A stretch of DNA of 64,000 nt from Sanderia malayensis (lineage: Eukaryota > Cnidaria > Scyphozoa > Semaeostomeae > Pelagiidae): contig RQOL01000699.1 in assembly GCA_013076295.1 (NCBI GenBank), forward strand, positions 992,001 through 1,056,000, given 5' to 3'. Both the position numbers and the translations under genes were made by a program. How positions within the stretch are numbered: the first letter of the stretch is position 1; each line of letters starts with the position of its first letter. Shown piece after piece: positions 1-9,300 of the stretch. The notes below the pieces were generated by a model. The model made no database searches. It saw nothing but the letters and a program-made list of their open reading frames with translations, and was not told where the DNA came from.

Positions 1-2194
1 GTATAAGATTCTTACATTCCATTCGAGAGTGGTGACATCTTTGGTGACTGCTTCTATGTGCGAATTGGCTAAATGGTGATCTAATACAACCGATTTGATT
101 TGCTTTCCCTCCATTTCTTCTGACCCAAAATACCATAACCTGGCAGTACCATCAGCAGCACTGAAAAGAAATATCATCATAACTATCAATAAGGCTGAAA
201 CGAATTGAAAAATCCACTGCTGGAGCATACAGCAACAAAGAACAAAAGCACAACCCGTAAACACAATCCACTGCATAGCTCAATACTTGATGGAAATCAT
301 TACTTCATCACATCAAGAGTTCATTAAACTGAGAAAATGTTGCATATTGGAGCCTCCATATAACAAACAACTATGGTGTCAATGATCTTGTTTGTTGCAG
401 AGAAATGTCCATTGTATAGAGGTTGCTTTTTAAAGAGATGAAAAATTAAAAAAAAACTCTAAACAATGTGTCCGTTAATAGAGGTTCCACTGAATCATGA
501 AACATGTTAAGTACAAAATACAAGATGTTAAGTTGATTATTCAAAGAAGTTTGTCATGTGTTAAAGCTTCTCAAATTAAAATTCCAATACAGGTTACTTC
601 CAACTCACCCAGTAGCTAGTATCTTTGAAGACGGATTCCAAACACAACTGAATACTTCACTCTCATGGCCTTGTAGCCAAGTACAATTGAATACCTGGGT
701 GTTGTCGTCTGATGTGTCCATACTTGGTAATGATAATTCCCTCACTGAATTTGAATTCTGCACGGCTGATCGAAGGATGTTTGCAGCTCTGGCTGCTAAG
801 GCTTCTGGGATTACTGCATCAATTAGAGGAATGGGCTCCAGATTATCCAGATCATCAATTAGTGAGCCATCCTGGAAAAGAGCACAAAAATCTAAGTTCC
901 CAGTTTCTATCAAATATCTTTGATTCAAGATTTAACCAAACAACTTCACAAAAAATTGACATATTGCTGTGGTATTAAACAGTTTAAACAAATCTAAATT
1001 ATGTGCATTGACATATCCTGCTAATGACCGTAATGCTTTGATTAAACACCCAGGGCATTTATTAATTTTTTTATATTTTAGGGGGGCTTCTATTTGAGGG
1101 GGGCATTTAAAAGAGGGTGTTTATTAATAACCATCCAATGATGATCGCACTTAGGTGAGTATTATTGCAAATTTATGAAATAAAAAAGTCTATCAAAGCT
1201 GCATAAGGGCAGCAGTGCTATGTGCTAATGAGATGTGGTGTCTAAAAGAAAATCAACTGGCAATCCTGAAATGTATACACAGAGAGCAATAATAAGAGTG
1301 TGTGCAGAGCAAAATTGATGGAAATAAGAAACTTGTGTGTCCTGCTGAAAAGACAGAGAAAACAATAAAGAATCTAGAAAAGGTCAATTATTTGAGGTGG
1401 CTTAGAAATATGCTGAGAAAAGAGGAAGATGAGGAATTCAAAGGACGCTAAAGTTTAATGTGGAGGACAATGAGGGAAGGGGCTGTGTGAGAAAAAATGG
1501 AAAGTCAAGGGGGGTATGAAATGTGTTAGATATAGAAAATCAAGCAAATTCTTTAATTTGCTTGATTTTCTATATCTAACATCGAGACTGAATCTGAAAG
1601 GAGAGCCCAGCCACCCTTATCAATAAGAATCCCACTGGATAAACACTGAATGATAATGATTACATTACAAGATGAATGCACCTAGTTTATTCTTTTTATT
1701 CACCTCTTAAAGCGCAATTGCCGATCAAATTTGTGCAAAGGCTTTATTATGGCGTGCACAGATAAAAGAATTGTAGTTAGAGAGTTGTGCAGAATAGCTT
1801 ACATCATGGATGCATAACTCTGCTTCAATATACTGAACACCCTTTTGCATGATATTGATCAGTGCCCCTGGGGGAACAATTGATCCGTTCACATTTGAAT
1901 CATTGATGTGACTCTCTACACCAAATGCAAATGCAGAATGCTTGTAACCTGAAATTGCAAAAACAAAATGTATTTTCACGCATAGAAATAGGAAGAATTA
2001 AGAATGCAACATCATCAAAATTCTATGAGTAAAAATATCTCCAAAACAGTTATTGCTTTGATTGGAGAGAATTTCTTAGCTGTGATTAACTTTATTTAAA
2101 AGAGAGGGCAACCCAGAAAAGAAATCATTTGTTCACCTGATTCTTGAAGATATCTGTACACCAAAAAATTAACTTCATCACTTAAAATGCTCAT
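1..2194 (-). CDS. TBL1XR1: TBL1X/TBL1XR1-like corepressor subunit, 5' part
   Basis: Family role: TBL1/TBLR1 proteins are F-box-like, WD40-repeat subunits of the NCoR/SMRT-HDAC3 corepressor complex in the nucleus; they also recruit the ubiquitin machinery for corepressor exchange. Seen here: four coding exons on the minus strand with consistent GT/AG sites and phases, 2137-2194 (ATG at 2194, [20 protein letters not shown]), 1803-1948, 609-871 and 16-160. The first two encode the LisH dimerisation domain ([29 protein letters not shown]). The third carries the linker LIDAVIPE and enters the first WD40 blade ([20 protein letters not shown]). The fourth holds a further blade ([23 protein letters not shown]). 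The family is usually about 510 residues, so most blades lie beyond the left edge. The linker is short compared with vertebrate copies. Assignment to TBL1X versus TBL1XR1 is not possible from one invertebrate copy. Confidence 0.93.
1028..1135. repeat. Dispersed repeat fragment ('ATAAACGCCC' type)
   Basis: A stretch rich in phrases such as 'gggcatttattaa' and 'ggggggcatttaaaag'. Similar wording recurs at about 34425-34500, 38955-39030 and 44700-44790 ('aataaacgccc', 'gggcatttattc', 'aaacgccccctttt'). I read these as degraded copies of one short interspersed family located in introns. Boundaries are approximate. Confidence 0.45.
1525..1580. repeat. Perfect 26-bp inverted repeat (hairpin)
   Basis: Positions 1525-1550 and 1555-1580 are exact reverse complements separated by a 4-base loop (CTTT). 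It lies in the TBL1XR1-like intron between the exons ending at 1803 and starting at 871. It could be a miniature palindromic repeat or a transcribed stem-loop; nothing else in the window repeats it. Confidence 0.9.
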
Positions 2195-3257
2195 GATTTT
2201 ATGTTCCTTTACTCTTGGTCTTGTCGTTTAAAATTATGTAGAGTTTAAAAGCGTGGTTTACTTCACTAAGCAACCAGAATAATTTTCTTCACAAAACTGT
2301 GTTTATTTCAAGTACTCATCTAACAAGCTACTGGGAATGTCTAAGTCCTTTGATCTTTCTCCATCGTGTGACATACAAGAAAGTAGTTCGGAGCAAAATC
2401 GAGTAGGAATACAAAGGCCTTAGGCCCTTTCTTCTTTAGCTCATGAATTGGCAGCAAACCCAGCCTGATAATCGATAGATATAGCTTCTGAAAGGAGCAA
2501 AATGTCAATTTTCTTGTACCTCCAGCTACACTCCTAAAATTGCGTGATTTTCTGTCAAACCTAACGGTTACTTATTTGAAAAAATGTTATTAAAGTTAAG
2601 TTAAACTACGGGTTATTATCTACAAATGCTTCTTCGTCCGGGAAAAGCTGAATGAAGAGTAAGCAAAAAATGTGAGAGCGGTAAAAATATGTTCTAAAAC
2701 CGCGAAACACTCAAATTAATTCCTGCGGTTACTTTATAACACGAATTCGCAAAATCTACTAAACAATTTCGCGAGATCAATAAGAGGCTGGAGCTCAAGC
2801 TCGACTCCAGTCCTTTCTTACCGAGTGCTTCGTCTCCTATCGCTCTTTTTAACCCTTGTTATCAACGAAGGTAAGGTAGGCCAAAGTATAAGTCTAATTC
2901 TCCCTCCATCGTAGCCACTGATCACTTATTCTTAATAGCCACCACTGAAATCCAATCCTTCGAACATCTTTTTCTGTTTTTCTGTAATATTTATGAATTT
3001 TATTCCGACAAGGAAAGATCAAGTGTAATTTGTGTGACAGGCCTAAAATGACTTTCTAGTATTATAATCACAAAAAAGCTGATACCAAATAAGTTGTCAG
3101 TTTTCAAAGTTATGCTATGCTCTTTGTAGACATGATGTCGTCCATGTATTTTTCATTAGAGGCGTGCTGACAACCTTGAAGTCTCGACCTTTTTAGGCCT
3201 GTTGTTCTGTCTGTTAATACAATCGTATTCCAACGTGACCATAATTATATATTTTAG
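2195..3257. promoter_or_regulatory. Divergent intergenic region, TBL1XR1 / RPL8
   Basis: About 1 kb separates the TBL1XR1 start codon (minus) from the RPL8 coding start (plus). It probably holds both promoters. A likely untranslated first exon of RPL8 ends at 2870 (GAAG followed by donor GTAAGG). A pyrimidine run CCTTTCTT at 2812-2819, and another at 2842-2849, could be the 5' TOP start typical of ribosomal-protein transcripts. The intron would run 2871-3257, with acceptor TTTTAG six bases before the ATG. No TATA box was convincing. The transcription start is inferred. Confidence 0.55.
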
Positions 3258-3262
3258 GCAAA

Positions 3263-4633
3263 ATGGGTAGGGTTATCAGAGGTCAGAGAAAGGGAGCTGG
3301 AAGCATCTTCAAATCCCACTCCAAGCACAGAAAAGGAGCTGCCAAACTACGATCACTAGATTATTCAGAGCGTCATGGCTACTTAAAAGGAGTTGTCAAG
3401 GATATTATCCACGACCCTGGCCGTGGTGCCCCTTTGGCAGTTGTTGTCTTCAGAGACCCATACAAGTATAAATTGAGAAAAGAAACATTCATTGCTACCG
3501 AAGGCATGCATACTGGACAATTTGTTTACTGTGGAAGAAAAGGTTTGGAAAACAAAACTATTCCATGATATTTTACTACCTTGTAGGTATAATGTAGGCT
3601 CCCTTTAAAGCTATTACACCAAATTTTTTATGAGAAGTGGTCTATAAGAAACCAGTCCTCAAAATTCAGAAAGGTTAAGAAACTGCAGTACTACCATACC
3701 ACCTGAATTCCAGTCTGATCTGTCATCTTGTCAAAGTCTTTTAGAAGATAGACAATATTTAGTGGATAGATAGAGATTGCTAGTGCACTGTAACAAATTT
3801 GTTTACTCACCTTTTAATGTTATATAGAATTCATATTTAGAATGAACATGGATTGCTTTTGTCTCCTTAGCTGCTCTTTCACTTGGAAACTGCCTGCCTT
3901 TGAGTGTGTTGCCAGAAGGTACGATTATCTGCAATGTTGAGGAGAAGAGTGGTGACCGTGGCAAGATTGCTCGTGCGTCTGGTGGCTATGCAACTGTTGT
4001 TGCACACAACCCTGATGCAAAAGTCACCCGTATCAAGCTGCCATCTGGAATCAAGAAGTCAGTGCCATCAATGAACAGAGCTATGATCGGTATCGTTGCT
4101 GGAGGTGGGCGTATTGACAAGCCAATGTTGAAGGCAGGACGTGCTTATCACAAGTACAAGGCCAAGAGGAATTGCTGGCCGAAAGTTCGTGGTGTGGCTA
4201 TGAACGTAAGTGTTGTTGCATTATGCATGAGTTTGAACCATGCACCTTTGGTATCCTTTATATCTCTTATCTTATATGATACCCCATGCAGACATAATAA
4301 GCATGTGGAAAAATCAGTTGAAAATTCCATCCCTCCTGTTTTTGCTCCATTATAAGGCAATCTTTTGTAATTTTTTAATTTTGCCAGGGGGGGGGGGCAA
4401 AATAATCAGTGATTAAATCCTTGTAAAATAATAAAATGCTGATGAAATCTTTGTTTTCATTGCAGCCTGTTGAACATCCCCATGGTGGTGGTAACCATCA
4501 ACATATTGGTTTCCCCTCAACTGTCAGACGTGACACACCAGCTGGTCGCAAAGTCGGTCTCATTGCTGCCCGTCGTACTGGTCGAATCCGTGGTGCTACT
4601 AAGATTATACAGAAGGGCAAGGACAACGAATAA
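3263..4633 (+). CDS. RPL8: 60S ribosomal protein L8 (uL2)
   Basis: Structural protein of the large ribosomal subunit near the peptidyl-transferase centre; uL2 is among the most conserved ribosomal proteins. Three coding exons are seen: 3263-3542, 3871-4205 and 4466-4633, together 783 nt giving 260 residues and a TAA stop (animal RPL8 is usually about 257). The product begins [19 protein letters not shown] and includes [64 protein letters not shown] and [17 protein letters not shown]. The histidine in the last but one motif ([10 protein letters not shown]) is the universally conserved region of uL2. The start follows an acceptor at 3256-3257 and no upstream in-frame start competes. Introns show no convincing snoRNA boxes. 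The gene is divergent from the TBL1XR1-like gene and convergent with the bHLH gene. Confidence 0.99.
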
Positions 4634-4841
4634 ATCCATCTCTGTGTAGTGTTAAAATGATGCCAAATTATTATTATTGTACAAAAAGATGCCTTATTTT
4701 GTTGTCTTCTTCTTTGGGGAAAATAGGGTGGTGATGCAAGCTGTAGGGTTTACTTTTAAATGAACCATTTGGTACAAACATGATTTGGAATATGTTGACC
4801 AAGGAAACAAAATGGTGAATTGCATAGTTATTTGTTCTGTA

Positions 4842-4847
4842 AATAAA
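4842..4847 (+). terminator. Polyadenylation signal AATAAA, RPL8
   Basis: A canonical AATAAA lies about 210 bases after the RPL8 stop codon, in an AT-rich 3' region. It is the first canonical hexamer after the stop. Confidence 0.7.
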
Positions 4848-5330
4848 GTACTTTTTACAATATACATTGGGTCGAAAAAGTAATATATATATATCTGTAT
4901 AGATAAATAAGAGCTATAACAATGACATTTTGGCTTATTATAATATTAAATTAGGTTATGCTAATATTTCTCGGGAAAAGTCAGACGAGTAAAGGTCATG
5001 TCATTCAATAGCCAGTATATGTTTCCGAACGCGTTAGAATAAGATTACACTTATGGCAAAATATCTTAGCATAGCACACCAGGCCCACAATCACACGTAA
5101 AACCAACAATGAAGTGCCCACATTTATGATCATATACGAGAAAATTAGTGAACAAGGGGTATGCACTTTTTTATAAAAATATTAATATTTTTGCCGAGGC
5201 TCAGCATTCTTAAAAATGTCCCATTTTGAGTCTCAAATTATTCTTGAGGAATTCTTAAGTGACCCTTGTTTGCTTTGTGAGAAAGCTCGGATAAACAAAA
5301 ATCTTACTCCTGATAAAACTTGCTGAGTGC

Positions 5331-5336
5331 TTTATT
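5331..5336 (-). terminator. Polyadenylation signal, bHLH gene
   Basis: TTTATT on the plus strand reads AATAAA on the minus strand, about 140 bases downstream of the stop codon at 5475. Confidence 0.55.
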
Positions 5337-5474
5337 CACACACGATTCTTAAATTTTAGAAAATTTGAGCCTCAATTCTCCTTAAAAACTATATTTTTAT
5401 AAAAAAGTGTGTAATAAATGGTATCTGTTCAGAACGCGCAGTTGAATTATACAAATGCTGATTAGTATCGGATC

Positions 5475-6337
5475 CTAAGAAGTCGAATCTACCAGAAGAA
5501 AGTCACCATAGCTTGGACCACGTTTGCTTCCATGCTGTATCTTGGCAATGTTCCTCTGCTTCTGTGCAGCATTTTTTGGCGTCTTGTGCGAAGCAGCAAA
5601 GCCCGGAGAGCCCCAGATATTCGATGGATTAGGACAAGCATCATCTGCTTTATTACTATCCGCTCGCCATTTGGAAGGGGTGAGGAAATTTGCGCTTGAA
5701 CTTACTATCACCTTGTGCCCCTGTGACGAACCGGCAGTTGAATCAAATATATTGAATCCGGGATTAAAGCTGTTTCTTATCGGACTGTTGTCTATTAGTG
5801 ACCCGGTCTGTAACCAGGTCGGACTGATACAAGACGTTGATATGCTGGATTCGTTGCGGTTCATTATGTTATCAATACCGTATGAAAGACCGGACTCGTT
5901 TCCAGCTAGAAGAGTATCCGCTGAAAAGTCAGTAAACAGGTTCTGCTGCGAGAGCATGTTATCCGTCTGCACCGAATTCAGTTGATTGCCAAGCACAGGC
6001 TGAGAGTCAACAGAGCCGCCACCAATCAGCGCCTCAGCGGAGAAATTTGAAAACGTTGATTGGATGTTGGGCAAAGAAAACTGATTGATCGGTTGGTTTT
6101 GTGGATTGTTATTGTTCATGTTTGCAAGCGAGGCTGCGCTACCAGTAGTCGCCATCATGCTTGCAACCGAGGCTGGTGCAAAAATGTTGAGAATTGTTGG
6201 CAGTGTGGCGCAATCTTGAGCTGTTATTGTCGAATTCAAATGGGTGCTGTGAAACAGTGGTTGCTGCTGCTGCTGTAATGACTGAGAAGGTGCTGAATTA
6301 TGACGCAAGAGAGATTCGGCTGAAAATCCACTCAATC

Positions 6338-6372
<35 letters not shown>

Positions 6373-9300
6373 CTCTTTTGGTTCTCTTCCAGTCTCGCCT
6401 GTTGACTGTTCCTTGCCAAAGACACAATACTATGCGGCCGAGGCAGTGAAGGGGTCGGTGCGTCACTTTGATCACTTCTTCGTGTATTGTACATTGCTGC
6501 TGATTGTCTAGCTTTCTTCTCTTCTAATTGCTTCGTGATTCCATTGTCGTTATTGCTGAGTAGCACCAGGCCGTTGCCCGCCTGATTTGGTAGAGCTGAG
6601 ACGCCAAAATTCTGGACCTGACTTGATGCTGGAGGATTCATGGTTCGTCTTGCCCGTTTGGATTGCCCTCTGCCATTTCCATCCAAAGCACTGCTACTAC
6701 TAGATCCAACGTCCGAACCCAAAGCCAGGCTCCTTTTCCTTGCAGCCACAACTGTACTCGAACTCGATTTCTGGGCGCAAATTGGCTTTGCAGATTTGGA
6801 TTTGGAAGCTGCATGCGTCAAATTCGTCGTGATGGCAACCGCCGTCCTTTCACCTGACAACCTTCCATTGTTCACATTGTTTGATGGCAAAGACTTCTTC
6901 GTCAGGATACTGTCTATTGACAAAGTCTGGCTGTCACTTGCATTGCCATGATTGTTAAAACTTAGCAGGCTAGTTACAGAATGTCGTGGCTGCAAAGCTG
7001 GCTCAGATGCCACACACTGCTTCCCGTGCTTCTGCTTTGCTCTGCCTTCACTCTGTGCCAAAGTATCAAGCTCCTGCAAACCTCCAAAGGAAACATTCGA
7101 AGAATTAGTTGCCAAAGTCTTAGAAATTTGGGTAAAACTACTGTGTCCATCTTTGGCAAGTCTAAGTTCGCCAACAGATGAAGGTATCTGTTGGCTGACG
7201 AGAACTCTTTGACCAGACTGTGCTGACGAAGCAATATTGCTGCTCCTAATGCCACTGCAAACCGTAGCATCATTCACGTTTACCGTAGCATCGTCTATTG
7301 GATGGAGTGGGATGCAGCCGATCGGCATAGTAATATCGTTGGACAAAATTGGCATTGGGTCAGCAGGTATTGCCGTTGGGTAGCTCGTTGTTACAACTTG
7401 AGGACTTGGCAAAGTTTGTTGCATTCCTCTGTCCACAACCGTCATTGCTGAATCTTTAAGCCGGGGTAGAACCATGTTTTTCATCACAAACATCTGACTT
7501 TTCATCGTGGGTGCCTTTGATACCTTGCCACTTTTAGAAGGTTTCGAGTTAGACGAAGTGGAGCAAATGGTAACAGGAGCTATCGTTGCAGGTGTCCCGC
7601 TTGATGAGTTAGAAACATTGGGATTCAATCCAGAAAATGACATCAAAGTAGATCTGGTCGATCCAGAGCTCACTTTATTTATGCTCATTGAAGCAGAGTT
7701 CATTGTGCCAGAATTCACTGTAGCAGAGTTCATAGTACCGAAGTTCATTGTAGTAGAGGTCATAATACCAGAGTTCATTGTAATGCCAGAGCTGATCGCA
7801 GCAGATTTCTTCGATGTTGAGTGCATCACACTAGAGTTCATGGTTCCAGAGTTCAATGCGGATGAGTTAATGGCCCTAACATTCAATGAAGTAGAGATAG
7901 GACTAGCAGAGATTATTCCAGTGGAATTCATTGTTGTAAAATTAGTTGCAACAGCAGTTCTCGACAAAGATGCATTCGTGGCTTCAGAGTTCATGACAGT
8001 ATGATTATTCACACCAGAGATCATTCCAGCAGAGGTCATTCCATTAAAGTTCATCGCCCCAGCAGAGGTCATTCCAGTAGAGTTCATCATTCCAGTTGAG
8101 ACCAGTCCAGTAGAATACATCGCCCTAGCAGAGGTCAAACCAGTAGAATTCATCACTCCAGTTGAGATCAGTCCAGTAGAATTCATCACTCCAGTTGAGA
8201 TCAGTCCAGTAGAATTCATCACTCCAGTTGAGACCAGTCCAGTAGAATTCATGATTCCAGTGGTGGTCTTTCCAGTAGAGTTCAAACCAGGAAAGTTAAT
8301 TCCCATAGGATTCATCGAATTATGGATGATCGTATTAACAGTATCTTGGGCCGACAGCCTATTCACATTATTGCAAAATGTTGCCCCAGACTTGGGCGAC
8401 GATTCAGTGCCGATTGTCAAAGACAACGTGGCATGATCTTCCAAGCGAGCAGTGAGTGAGGATAGGGATTGTGAAGCTGACCCTGATGCATGTTCCTTGT
8501 CATCAATAACAAATGAATAGCTATTACCAGAGAGCATCGGTTGCACAGAGACAGATGAAGCTATAGGCGTGGCGGACAGAGTAGTGTCATTGGCAACGGC
8601 ATTTTGAGAGGAATTGTTCATCGCGTCTGACACAGTGACATGACCGGAAGGATGATCATCGTCAAATAAAAAGGGCTCACCTTCGCCAGCCATGGATTCA
8701 ACTGATGTACCACCGTTGTTGACAATACCACCTTGGCTCTTTGAGACCCAAACAAAGCTCTTAGATGGCATCAAGCACTCGCTGGTAATACTAGACAGTG
8801 ATGGCTGAAGATTGCTGCTTTGCAACTTGCTACTCAGACCTCCTGCCAATGAAGCAGCCTGAGCACCGGCGTCAACCGTCACGAAGTTTCCGTTCAAGCC
8901 CATAACTAGTTCCGTACTCGAACGCATGTTCTCAGAACTCGAGAAAGAGGAGGATTGGACGTTGCTAAGTTTCGATTGCACGTATGGAGAGGTGGCGCAG
9001 CTTTGCGGAAACGGTATCTTATATTTATTTAGTAACTGCATAAGTATATCTACCAAGTTTTCAAGCTCCGCAATCTTTCGTACCAACTCTGGAAAACTGT
9101 TATCAGTAGAACCTAATTAAAAAAAGACAATTAAAGACAGTTAGACGACATCACACTGACAATACGAGGTGATATTAAGCATTGGCACCAATTAAGGCTA
9201 CCTATCGTTGGTATCTTACGGTATTAAGAAGCCATACGTCACACCGAGCAATGGTTACATATTGTTGGTATCTTAAGGTATTAAGAAGCCATACGAAACA

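Larger units (their letters stand above)
4640..5474. other. Convergent intergenic region RPL8 / bHLH gene
   Basis: This holds the two facing 3' untranslated regions: AATAAA for RPL8 at 4842-4847 and, on the minus strand, AATAAA (read as TTTATT at 5331-5336) about 140 bases after the bHLH stop. An AT repeat sits near 4880-4892. Around 5150-5400 there are A/T-rich words that repeat in inverted form ('ttttttataaaaatat' near 5168 and 'atatttttataaaaaa' near 5390), which may mark a small inverted-repeat element of roughly 240 bp. I see no gene. Confidence 0.5.

Noticed and set aside
3543..4465. Possible snoRNA in RPL8 introns, such as UGAUGA near 4442 or an ACA near 3790.
   Set aside because: The UGAUGA is next to the acceptor with no D box behind it, and the ACA has no convincing hairpins or H box.
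7507..8004. A 165-codon plus-strand frame rich in Glu, Phe and Val.
   Set aside because: It is the antisense shadow of the MNSTG region of the bHLH exon.
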